A DNA stretch of 64,000 nucleotides. Origin: Telopea speciosissima. Taxonomy: Eukaryota; Streptophyta; Magnoliopsida; Proteales; Proteaceae. The position numbers were made by a program, and so were the translations under genes. The DNA is taken from assembly GCF_018873765.1 (NCBI RefSeq), contig NC_057922.1, positions 18,179,563-18,243,562 on the forward strand, in the 5' to 3' direction. The notes below the pieces were generated by a model. That model had not been told where the DNA came from, searched no databases, and saw only the letters and a list, made by a program, of their open reading frames with translations. How positions within the stretch are numbered: position 1 is the first letter of the stretch; every line of letters starts with the position of its first letter. Of this stretch, positions 36,684-48,400 are shown piece after piece.

Positions 36684-37977
36684 GGCTGGCTCCTCTCCTT
36701 TTGCTCCTGTTGGTTTTTCTTTTCTTTGTAACTTTTGTTGGTATGGATAAAAGGTTTTCTGCCACTCATTCTGAATTCCAGGTGGCTTAATAGTGTTCAT
36801 GGAAACCTGAACTTGGGTTGGCAAATCTTCCCAAATCCCAAAGTCATTTTCCTTCTTGTGTCACTTTCACATGGGAATAAGGGAATTGATGAGCAAAAGG
36901 CCACGACTTCAATGGGAGGCATCTTTGGCAGTTTAGCATTTTTCACTCACTAGGGAAAAGATTCTTGCGCAAAGACACAAGAAGAGGGCATAAAATTACT
37001 GTTCAGTCCATTCTGAAACAAAAAAAAATTATCCGTATCGATACCCTTATGCGTGCTTTCATTGATCCTATGCTGGTGCAAGGGCTACATGACCAAGCAA
37101 CAATCTTTTGCCAATAAATTATATTCTTCTTGACTATCAGATGGATTTGAATTCATATAAAGTTGGGTTGAGCTTGAGCCAACATTGCATTCATCTTGGA
37201 CTGGTACGATGGTCAAATCAGAGGACCTTCTATGTTTACCTCCTTTGCTGCCATTGCTATCATCACTTGTATAAGTCATGTCTATTGCCTCTGCTTCCTT
37301 CCATATTCTCGAGAAAGAATATGTTCTTGTGGGATCTACTTGGAGATTTTGTCTTCTTGCCACATCATTTGAAACTTGATTAACTTAGAATTTCTCAATT
37401 CAAAGGTCTTGCATGACAAAGTCAAATATATTACCTCAATGCAAGTCTATTGCCCAAAAGGTATATGGTTGATAGTTGGAAGTATTATTCCCATCGTGAA
37501 AAAAAAAACTTATTTTTCTCTACAGGAGGAGCATCTGTAGAACCATGAAAAATCTCACATTGGAAATGTGTTATGAAATGCATATATATATTATGACTTC
37601 TCTTATTTGTCATGACTTGTTTTAAAACCATGATACCCACTTATCAAAACGAACAATATCATGTCATTTATGGGACTAGGTACATTGTGAAAAAATCAAG
37701 AGTTTATCAACACATTCTTAAATTGTTTATCGTTTATTACCAAGTAATAGCATATCTGTTGATTCAATATCATTAGTTGCCAAATCATGCATTAAAGAAA
37801 AAATAAGTCCAAAGTTAAGAACCCAAATTTAAAATATACTAGCAAAGCAAATAAGAGAACACGAAAAAGAACTAATATATGTCTCCGTGTTTGAGGCATT
37901 GAATCAAATATATTTGGTGTCTCTCTTGGTTTTAACATGCTAGAACATGAATAAGAAAGTCGTAAATTTTTGCAAAT
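36684..37977. other. Intergenic, no gene seen
   Basis: A 92-codon minus-strand open frame at 37085-37363 (begins MARRQNLQVDPTRTYSF) has a sensible composition, but I recognise no family and it lacks supporting context. The rest is AT-rich. Confidence 0.4.
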
Positions 37978-39075
37978 TTATGCTTGCAAATGATGACTGA
38001 GAGAAGTACTGGCTGGGTGGAGGATACCTTTTTGGATTCGCCTGAGCTCATATGCAACTTCCACCATTGTTGGCCTTTCCTCTGGATTGTATACCATACA
38101 TCTCCGGGCAAGCTCTGCACACGCCATTCTCTGCTCGCTGTTTCCTTCTCTTAAGATGTTTCCTTTGAAGTACCTCCAAATTTGATCTTCAAACGAAAGA
38201 TCTTTGTTATTACCTTCATCCAACTGTTCCTTATCCTGGCGCAAACAATTAGAAAGCCTCTTTCCCGACAAAATCTCAAACAATACCATCGCAAAGCCAT
38301 GTACATCGCTCTTCTCTGTACATTTACCGGTCTCCACATACACAGGATCCGCGTACCCATAAGTCCTCACCACAATCGTTTCTACATATGTTTCACCCAG
38401 AGGAATCGATAGAGAGTCCCCAAACTCTGTTAGTTTGGCACGGAAGTCTTTATCTAAGAAAATATTACAGGGTTTGATGTTTCGATGGATGATGGGCCTT
38501 GAAGTACCTGTGTGGAGATAGGATATGCCGTCTGCTACGTCTATTGCAATCCATAATCTGCTTTCCCATGACAATAGTGGACGATTCACGCCTTCGTATA
38601 TGTGATCAGAGAGACAACCATTCTCTGCATAATCGAATACCAGGGATGGGATTGGGGTCTCTAAGCAACAACCCAATAGTTTTAAAGCATTCTTGTGATT
38701 ATTCATCTGCAGTCCCACTACAACTTCGGTAATGGAGCATTGGATTTTAAACCAATTCTTGACGATAACTTCACGATCATCGAGGTTCCCCTTGTACGAA
38801 TGACAAAGGCCACTGTGAACAACTCTATTTCGAGCGTAGTTGTTGGTTGCGATCTGGAGTTGTCGCTTGGAAAAAGTACGATAGGGAGTGAAATTGATAC
38901 CACAGGAAGAGATTAGCCCTTCCAATATCAGACCGCCATTCTTTATCATGAAACTTTCCTCTTCTGATCTTCCCTCGGCGAATCTGAATTCCTTCCGAGT
39001 CGAGCTTGATTTCACTTCTTCTTCATCCACTTTTGTGTTTCTTCCCTTGCTGGGTTTCCTAAAGCATCGCATCAT
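37978..39075 (-). CDS. ZED1-related pseudokinase (ZRK, RLCK XII-2)
   Basis: Intact, intronless, 365 residues, the usual length for this family. ZRK proteins are catalytically dead receptor-like cytoplasmic kinases; Arabidopsis ZED1 and RKS1 pair with the NLR ZAR1 to sense pathogen effectors. Visible here: RTFSKRQLQIATNNY before the kinase fold, YKGNLDDREVIVKNW with the ATP-site Lys106 retained, a glycine loop without the GxGxxG pattern, the catalytic loop IIHRNIKPCNIFLD with Asn199 replacing the catalytic Asp, and LTEFGDS with Glu217 in place of the DFG Asp. These two changes mark a pseudokinase. The C-terminal lobe ends MACAELARRCMVYNPEERPT and EVAYELRRIQKG. A basic N-terminus (MMRCFRKPSKGR) may aid membrane contact. 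A broken paralogue lies 9 kb away in the same orientation. Confidence 0.88.
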   Translation of the reverse strand: MMRCFRKPSKGRNTKVDEEEVKSSSTRKEFRFAEGRSEEESFMIKNGGLILEGLISSCGINFTPYRTFSKRQLQIATNNYARNRVVHSGLCHSYKGNLDDREVIVKNWFKIQCSITEVVVGLQMNNHKNALKLLGCCLETPIPSLVFDYAENGCLSDHIYEGVNRPLLSWESRLWIAIDVADGISYLHTGTSRPIIHRNIKPCNIFLDKDFRAKLTEFGDSLSIPLGETYVETIVVRTYGYADPVYVETGKCTEKSDVHGFAMVLFEILSGKRLSNCLRQDKEQLDEGNNKDLSFEDQIWRYFKGNILREGNSEQRMACAELARRCMVYNPEERPTMVEVAYELRRIQKGILHPASTSLSHHLQA

Positions 39076-39362
39076 GCTGGCTCTCTTGGGGTTGATATCC
39101 TACACGCCCACAACCCTTTCCCTAAAACTCCTAAATGAGAAAACGAAAATTAAGTGAAGATCAAGCGATCATTCACAAGTCACTAAGTCACTAAGTCACA
39201 ACACAACCAAGAGGTCAACGAAGAATTCTAGACCACATGGATCATCTGTACGTAGGTGGTGAACGTTGAGGTTACTATTTCCGATCCATGGTTACGAGAT
39301 ATTTGTTCATCTCAATCATGAGTTTTTCACGTTATCTTTAATAACTAGACTCAAAACCAATT
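39076..39362. other. 5' flank of the ZRK gene
   Basis: Putative promoter and leader of the minus-strand ZRK gene. No clear TATA assignment. Confidence 0.35.
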
Positions 39363-39535
39363 TGGATTCTCTATTGTCGAGCTGCCCGGTAGGACCGTGC
39401 TACTTAGACACGGTGCTGCATGTAATGTTCGCCTTACCCCTACCCAAATGCCTTGCCCCAGTGAGGGTAAGCCGATCTTTGTGCGCAGCACGATCCTGTC
39501 GGACAGCTCGTCAATAGAGGATCTGGATCCACTCA
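39363..39535. mobile_element. Fold-back MITE
   Basis: Inverted ends (left CTCTATTGTCGAGCTGCC, right GGACAGCTCGTCAATAGAG). The interior has GCCTTACCCCTACCC-type wording. A relative at 40848-41001 shares the 'gggtaagg..' core and the end GCAGCTCGGCAGTAGAGGGATC. DNA from 39536 to about 40500 shows nothing else recognisable apart from a T-run at 39788-39803. Confidence 0.6.
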
Positions 39536-40499
39536 AAACACCATTGGTTATGGTCATGGTCAAGGTACAGTTCAAAGTCAATGGTTAATCACACCATGAT
39601 TGGATCACATATCGGTATTTGAATGCATTACGTACTAGATGAGGCCGGATCCTCTGCACGTACTAGAGAGTAACTAGTTTTCATGTACGATCCTTATTTG
39701 ACACCTGCTCGATCTCTTGATTGAGGGCTTCTCTTCGTTATTTTATTTTCCTTCTTTCATATTTCTTCAATTTTACCTTTTGTTATTGTTTTTTTTTTTT
39801 TTTCTTTATTTATGAGAATGCAAAGAACTTAATTAAACAAAATGTTTTCAAAATTGTCCCTAAAACACACTTGAAGATCGATTAAGCTTAGCTTGCCTAG
39901 CACATTTATCTGCTATTGCTACTACCTTCTTGTCTTTCTTTTTGATACATATAGATCCAAAAGTATGCAATATGCATGAATTTCAAAATTATCATAAAAT
40001 AAATTATAATTCTCACAAGGCCATTCTTTAGGTTCTTTGCATCAAAATATAAACTACCTCTTGGGAATCCATCTAGATTGCTGTATGTGTCCACTCCTGC
40101 CTTACGCTCCTTGCTGTAAAGCCTGCCATAGCATCTGCAATTCTAATTGTTAAGAGTTTTCTACGAAACCATTGTTAACAAGTGTCACTAGAAATTGTGT
40201 ATTAGTTATCAAAATAGAGGTCCATCATACAAAACCAGTATTTGAGTCATCCATAGAAAATAAAAGCAAATGGAAAGAATCGAGAGGACAAAAGTTCTGT
40301 CAAATCTATAAAAAAAATTGGATTTTAAACAAAAGATTCAAACATATCTTCAAAGGAAGAGAAACATAGGTATTTAGACCTCAGTCCGAATGGCCTTGCT
40401 ACCAAAATCCTTTTAGAAAAGTCATATGAGAGGAAAAAGTATCATTCAATTTACACAAAAACAACAATAGGGGTTAGCATTAATGAATGGCATCAGTTT

Positions 40500-41670
40500 A
40501 CTCTTGACAGCTAATGCACTTACTAATACTTTCCATAGAAAAACTTAGAATTAGGATGAATCTTTACATGCCAAATAACCTTCCATAACTTCCTTAAAGA
40601 GCATCCATTATTTGTTTGATGACAATGAATAGTCAACCATTTAACAACTAGTTTAGTAGAAAAATCCCCAAATCTCAATAAAGGGCAAAGCCATGAGTCT
40701 TCTATAGGAGAGGAACATAACTTTCGAATTTCATTTACAAAATTAGTTGGAAATAAAGCATTAAGGAATCCTATATTCCAAGCACCTTGCATTATTAACT
40801 CATTGACATTAGTATACACAGGATTAGGAGAAACCGAAGAAGGAAGGATATGGATCCTTTATTTCCGTGCACCCCACACATAGCAAGGTAGAAAAGACCG
40901 TCTTACCCCCGCTCGGGCAGGGGTAAGGCAGTCTTTTCACCACCTTGTTGTGTCTGCTGCACACGGCGCAATACGGGCAGCTCGGCAGTAGAGGGATCTG
41001 ACCCTCATTCTCAAAATAGAAGTATTAAAATCATCTCTTATTTTTCTACAAACCATGTTCCTAAATAAAGGCAAAATCTTAGTAATACTATTCCATATCC
41101 GCTCTTAGACTTGATAGACGTATGTAAAAAAGAAGTATGATTAAAGTATTTCCCTTTAAGAACCTTCACCCAAAGTTGAAGACGGCGGGTCAAAACTCTC
41201 CGTGCTAATTAAGTAATAATTCTTTATTACGGATAGTAAAAAGCCTAAACTCTAACCCTCCTAACCATTTGGGTTGGCAAATGTTTGACCAACTAACATG
41301 ATGCCATCTTTGCTTATCACCTTTCACACTTATCCAAAACCTTGAGTTAATTGAATCAAGTTTGGAACAAAATATATTGAGAATTAAGAAACAAGAACAA
41401 GACATCCAGTATGTTGGAATGGAAAAAATAAATCTACCAGCCAAGAGAGCATACGAATTTTCCAACTAACTAAATTCTTTTCAACCTTATTCACTAAACC
41501 TCGCCATACCTGAGATTTATTCTTACCCATAAAAACTGGAGTACTGTGTACATAAATCTGGCATAGGAACCACGCGACCAGACAGCATTCTTTTTTCGAT
41601 ATAGGTAAGTCTAAGGCTTTACGTGACCTGGGCTCATGCTCTATGCCAAGCTTGGCCCATTTATTCACTG
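40500..41670 (-). mobile_element. L1-type LINE fragment, 3' half of ORF2
   Basis: Degraded minus-strand L1 piece. In order it shows WRGLVNKVEKNLVSWKIRML (the thumb region after the reverse transcriptase), GDKQRWHHVSWSNICQPKWL, then zf-RVT-region text IWHVKIHPNSKFFYGKY. Frame breaks are present. A fold-back MITE (about 40848-41001) interrupts it. It lies immediately upstream of the BET11 transcription unit. Confidence 0.7.
40848..41001. mobile_element. Fold-back MITE inside the L1 fragment
   Basis: Palindromic core (GACCGTCTTACCCCCGCTCG and GGGGTAAGGCAGTC). Same family as 39363-39535. It splits the minus-strand L1 fragment. Confidence 0.55.
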
Positions 41671-42463
41671 GGCTTCACATCTCAATTCTTAGTTGGGCCG
41701 TTCTAATGAGAGAATTTTACGCGACTGTGCACACTCATCTCTCTCTCTCTGTATATGTCTCCCATATATAAATTAGAGAATTCACCCGTCGCACTCTTGT
41801 TTTGCTTTCGGAGAATTCCAGTCAGCTTCCCCCCGGCGAAAGTATGTCCCCCTTTTTTCCTTATTTTCTCCTTTAATTCGAAATTAACAAAAGAGAAATT
41901 AAAGAGAAGATATGAGGGTTAGTTCGTATTCAGATCTGAAATGAATTTCTGTTGATCTCGAAATTTTTTGTTGGAGAGATTCGTCGAAAGCTTGTGATGG
42001 TATTGTTGTTTTGATTTCATTTATGTTTAAACAGGTTGATCTGCATCTGCAATTTGAAGTTTTACGACGTCGTCTGTGATAATTTCTCTTTTTTATCATC
42101 TTGCAGTCAGTTCTCTGCTCTGTGTTCTAGATTTGTAATTTAGATATCCGTTAATTTCGTTCTTTGCTTTCAATTTCTTTCGAACTAATTGTTTATAGAG
42201 TTTTCTCTCTTTCTGCATTTTTCTTATAATCAACTTTTAGTAATGTTCTTTGCATGCTTTGGTTCGATTTTGCTTTAAGTTTCTATTACGAGTAGAGCGT
42301 ATTTTGTAGCCATTTTTCGGTATCTATATCGTTCTCTTTGTAGAATTGCTCATGCTGGGTATTTTGTTGAAATTCTTGGTAGGGTGACCATCTACTACTG
42401 ATAGCCGGTCTAACTGTTTTCAAGAAGGGAAGAAAGAGCAAAAGAGTCTGAACCTTGCGGCCC

Positions 42464-45400
42464 ATGAATCCCAGGAGGTTTGTCTCCGGTTACTTTCCCT
42501 TTGTCATTTGTCCTCTGCAATTTCATTTGGTCGGTGATTCAGTTCGATTATGATTAAGCTAATTCCCTGCCATTCTGCAACTCTTTAGTAGTTTCATTCA
42601 TCCTAGATTTGTAATTTTTTGTTGAATTAGATGATGTAATACATTCACGCTGGATTTGTAATTCTGGGCTAAATTTTCTGAAATAACAAGATAAAGAGAT
42701 TGTTGTATTTTTCCCTCTCCTCTTTTTTATTTTTCTTTCACACGTAGCTAAAATTTCTTGCTGTGTTCCTCAATTGTGCCTCATATTTTTTGTTCTTTTA
42801 AAAGGGTGTACCCAGTGCATGAGACTCCCGCCACTGCGGGGTCTGGGGTCATACTGTACACAGCCTTACTCCTGCTTTTGCAAAGAGGAACAATTGCCTT
42901 CAAATCTTCCACATCTGCTTACATTATAAAACTAAAGTAAAATAAAACTGTTTTCTTTTATATTTTGTCACTACAAAATGTTTTTGGTGGCCCTTATTGG
43001 TTCATTTTCTTCTCTAGTCACTGCTGGATTTTCTAGTTGTCTGTACTGATTTTTGAAGATAACTTAGTTCAAAGAGGGGTTTTGAATATTATGTTTAGTT
43101 ATTTGTGCAGACTGCATAACTTATTTCAAAGAGCGATTTTGAATTCCATGATTAGTTATATGTACAGACTGCATAATTTGTTCAGAGATTTTTTCTTAGA
43201 TTACTTATTTGCTTCTGTTGATATGATATTTTGTACTGTACTGTTTTACTGGAAGAATATAATTTAAGACCAAACCTCTCCAACTATATTTTTTATTTAG
43301 AATGTGGGCATCTGTATATCATAATTAATGGATAATGCCTTATCTAGTTGATGAACAGAATATTTCTTATGCCTAATGTAATCCAGTCTCCAACCAGAAA
43401 ATTCTAGTATAATAGTATTGAAGGATCGCAGAAACAGAAAAATAAACCAGAATGTAGAGAAAATTTGTAACTTAAGACAGTCAAATCAGAATGACCCATT
43501 AATTCAATTGAAATGCTCTATTCTACTCGTGGAACAGACCTGCAGAATCTAAACTAATTCTGATTACAGAATAAGTAGTTGCAACAAAGACTTTGTGCTA
43601 CGAGGAAAACTAATAGCAAAACTAGAATAGCAATATCGATCAGAAAATTTCAGATCTGATAGCAGAACTTCAGAAAGTTGAATAACAGAATCTGATGTCT
43701 CAATTTATAGCTAACTCAATAACTGAAGAGACAATAAAAGAACCTAAGTGAATCAGAATAGTAAAGAGGGATGCCCCAGAGAGTGTAGAACTAGCAGAAA
43801 CTGACCTGTGAACAAAAAAGAGAACAATGGAATCTCAAATTGATAACCACAAGTGAACAAGAGAAATAAATAATAGAATCCCACAAATCAGTGACCTGTT
43901 GAAGCTGCAAATAGAGTTAAATGAACCTTGTAGATGTAGGAAGAAACCCCAAATAAGGAGCACGATCAGAACAGAGAGAAAAGGAGATCGATCAGCTTTT
44001 AGGGTTTGGAAAACCCTAGTTTCTCTTGAGATTGATAGTGGGGGTTGTTCCCTGCTGTGTTGGCTGATGATGATGGATCTTGGCAGAAATAATTTGTTGA
44101 TGTAGTTTCAAGATATTAATGAGAACAATCTGCAGAAAAAAAATCCCAGCAACGTGAAGAACTCTTGATTGATTGGACAGCTTTAGGGTTTCTCTCTCTC
44201 TCTCTCTCTCTCTGATCGATTGGACAGCTTTAGGGTTTCTCTCTCTCTGATCGATTGGACAGCTTTAGGGTTTCTCTCTCTCTCTCTCTCTCTCAAATTT
44301 GAATTTGGAAATTGTTTCTAAATCTCCGATGGATATCGAATCGAATTCGGATATCGGCTAGGATAGCCGAATACGGATGCGGATAGTACTATGTTCGGAC
44401 CGAATTCGATCCGTTTACATCTCTAGCTTCTATGCTCAAAAGTTTTGGCAGAATCCAAGGGATATATTCCCTTTTAATACCAATCTCGTTTTCAGCCAAA
44501 AGACCCCCAAAACAGGGTTGCCACCAGCCTCTCTTTGGTTATCCCTTGTTGTGATTCAACTCCGAACATCAGCAGTATATGGACAGCAGTAAAGGATGAT
44601 GATTAATCCTTCCAAACCCAAGTTAAATCAATCTCAACAAACTCGTGTAACGATAGGAGAAAGAACACTTGAGAGAACAAAACAGAAAATAGAGAAGATA
44701 TGACCTTTCATTTCTCACCAATAGGCCTAGATCAGAATCCTTCCAATCCCCAGAGCTTCCCACTCTCAACTGAGTCTCACAGCAGCAATAAAGGCAATAG
44801 CCATTCATTTTTATTAATTCGTTGGACGCCAAGAATAGGCTACAAGCTTTGATTTGAAAAGAAAATAGTTCCTAGCTAGGTAAGAAACCTGTCTGAGCAC
44901 ACTTACATAGCCAATAGGAAACTTAAATGAAACTCTACACTAGGTAAAGGACTTAAACTTAAGTAAATCCTGTATTCCTACCTCCTACCCATAATTTAGG
45001 CCCATTACAAAGAAAACCCATTGGACCAAAGGCCCAACATATATATAACCCAACCCAAGGCTTGTTTTTACTAAAATAAGCCAATTCTATGTTTTATCTG
45101 CATCATTTTCTCTCTATAATTCATACCAAACTTGTTAGGGAGCAAAACTTAAAATTCTTGGTAGAAGGTGATGGTGGTGATGAGGATTCTTCATTTTCAC
45201 ATTCATTTAAAAGCAAAGTTACAAATTTCTCCATGGTCACTGCCTTAACAAGGCGGGAGCCTTCTACTTGCGTTCTTGGTCTTGACCTCAAACTTTTCAC
45301 ACGATCCCTATATCATGTATTCTCCTACCTTCACAAACCTCTCAAATGCAGTTTCCTTTGAAAGACACTTACCAAGTCTGCCCGCTACTTTCTTGGCTTT

Positions 45401-48400
45401 ATTTTCATTGGTATTCTTGCTTTACTTGTCAGAATTTCTAATTCTGTCTTCCTTTCCATGGATGGTCTCATTGGCCTGTTTGCCTGCTACTTTCTTTGGC
45501 ATTTGTGAGATAACCATGGTATAAATTGCAAGCATAATAATTCTTGTCATGCTTCACAACTCCTTTTTGTAAACTTCTTGTGCCTAGTTTAACGTCAAGA
45601 CTCATATGCAATGTACTGCCATCAATGACTTTGATCATCTTCAGCTACGAGTCAGCAGAAGCAGGCTACTACAGATCAAAGGTTGTATGAATCCCCCCAA
45701 AAAGAAATAATGGAGAATAAAAAGGAGAAATCAAAGGTAGGATAATAGCAGAAATCTGCTCTTCTGGTTATATGGCCAGGGGATTAAGTAAATTAAACCC
45801 ATGCTATTGATTAAAAAATCATATCTAGGGAACTATCTATCCTTCGATAACAAATATAACCTATAGTCCTAACAAAATTTAATATTATGGATCCCCCAAA
45901 ATCTACAAATGCTAAGTACTAGTGACGTTGCAGCATTATTGTGGCTAGACTGGCATGACCCGATCTAGAAACCGAAACCGAGGCAAACAAGAACCCAACC
46001 AGGATTTTTGGTCTAATTAAAGATATGTTTGCTGATGTGATGACTAGCATTAGAACGGCAGGGGGCCAAGACAGTGAATTCCCAATTTCAATTGGGTTAC
46101 ACCAAGGATCAGCTTTAAGCCCTTACCTGTTTGCGTTTATCACTGACGATCTAACCAGAGGCATACAAGATGAGGTCCCTTGGTGTATGATCTTTGCAAG
46201 TGATATTGCTTTAGTGGATGAGACTCAAGCAAGGATTGACACCAAAGTGGAGCTATGGAGATCAACTTTGAAATCAATAGGCCTGAAAATAAGCAGAACT
46301 AAGATTGAATATATGGTGTTTAACTTTAGCAACAGTGGGACGGATAATGAGGCAGTGAATATTGGTGAGAGGGAGATCCCACAAAGTCAGTATTTTAGAT
46401 ATCTGGAGTCAAATAGTAAATAAGGAGGGCGACATAGAGGACGACGTTTCCTAGAGGATTAAAATAGGATGGATGAAGTGGAGAAGTGCGTCCGGAGTTT
46501 TGTGTGATCGGCGTATCCCTTTAACGCTTAAAGGAAAATTTTATGGGACTGTCATTAGACCAGCTATGATGTACGGTGTGGAACGTTGGCTATGAAGTAG
46601 TGTCATATAAATAAACTTGGTGTGGCAGAGATGAGGATGTTGAGACAGATGTGCGGGAAAACTAGGTAGGATAATGTAAGAAATGACCATATTAGAACTG
46701 GATTGGGAGTAGCTCCGTTTCATGATAAACTTAGAGAGTCATTTGAGGTGGCATGGCCATGTTCAACGGAGGCCATCGGATGCCCCAGTTCAAAGGAGCG
46801 ACCTGATCCAGATTGAGGGAACCAAAAGAGCTAAGAGGCAGGACTAAGATAACCATAGGATAAGTGGTGAAGAAAGACATACTTAGCCTAGGCCTTACTC
46901 CTTGTATGACTTCAAATAGAGCTGAGTGGAGAGCGAAGATCCACGTGTTCGATCCCATTGAGTTGGGCTATGATGTTGTGACATTGATGTTAATACACTC
47001 CTTTCTCAAGGCCCGAAGCTCAGTTATGATGCGGTTCGTTGCTAAGTCGGGTCGATGCTCTAGAGTTTGTGCCATTGTTGTGTGCTTCTTCCCTTTAATT
47101 TTTGTTTCTTCTGGGCTCCATGTAGCTGACCGCATTTAGTTGGGATAAGGCTGAGTTGTTGTTGTAAGGGTTAGTAGGTATTTATTTATTTTCCCAACCG
47201 ATGGGGTACAGCTGAATGTTTTCCATATCAATCTTGTCTATTACTAATGATTGGGTGGGTCAAACTTGCTCCAATTAAAATTGGTATTCTTTTAATTTCT
47301 TGGGCGCACGATAAGAGTTATTAGGGTGTATGAATTGCTCATCCATCTTTTAAGTCCCAAACTCTCTCTCTCTCTCTCTTAGGAGTATCTGTGTAATCAT
47401 GTTGTTCTGATATATATTAATTGTCTTGTTTATTTTTATGTTCATTGCTTCCATCACTTATTTTTTATTTGTTGAGTTGCAGGGAATTGCGTAACCATAG
47501 AACCGCTCTCTTTGATGGCATTGAGGAGGGTGGGATTAGAGCCTCCTCATCATACTCTTCCCATGAAATTGATGAACACGACAATGATAGAGCTGTTGAT
47601 GGATTGCAAGACAGAGTCAATCTACTGAAGAGAGTAAGTAAAACAACTTTTGGTTACCTTAATTATATATTTGTGGCTTGTCTTCTTGACTATGGCAGGA
47701 TGTGTTCGTATTGTACCATAATACATGATTTGCATCTTGATTGATGGTGAAATTTGTTGTTTTAACTATATATAATTGTTTATTTTTCCATGTTATGGTT
47801 TTTTACGAAGTGAAGATGGTAAAGTACTAATAAGGGATGAGGACATTAAGGTGTGATGGAATAATTACTAAATGAAGACATTTCGAGTAATAGTGTCCTG
47901 GAAGGCTACATTACCCATCAAGATTCAAGACACATGTCATAAGTATTAAAAAAAATTAGGGTGTCTAAAGTAAAAGAAGCTTTAAGGAGGATGAAAGTAG
48001 GCTAGGCACTAGGTCTAGATGGGGTCTCAATAGATGTGTGGAAGAGCTTAGGAATTTGTGGTTTATCTTGGCTAACCAAGTTGTTTAATAAGATTATGAG
48101 CACAAGAAAAATGCTAGATGAATGGAGGAGAAGCATTGTGGTTCTAATTTATTAAAAAAAAAAATTGTGATATCTAAAGTTGCAATAACAATAGAGGGCA
48201 TAAAACTAATCAGTCATACTATGAAATTATGGGAGAGAGTTATTGAAACTCGCCTAAGATAAGAAACTACTATTACGGAGAACCAATTTGGTTTTATGCT
48301 AGGAAATCCACAACAGAACCTATTTAGTTAGGAGACTCAAGGATAGATTTTGAGATTGCAAGAAGGATCTCCATATGGCCTTTATTGACCTAAAAGAAGC

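Noticed and set aside
37085-37363. 92-codon minus-strand open frame
   Set aside because: No recognised domain, no splice context, and it lies in otherwise non-coding DNA. Left unannotated.
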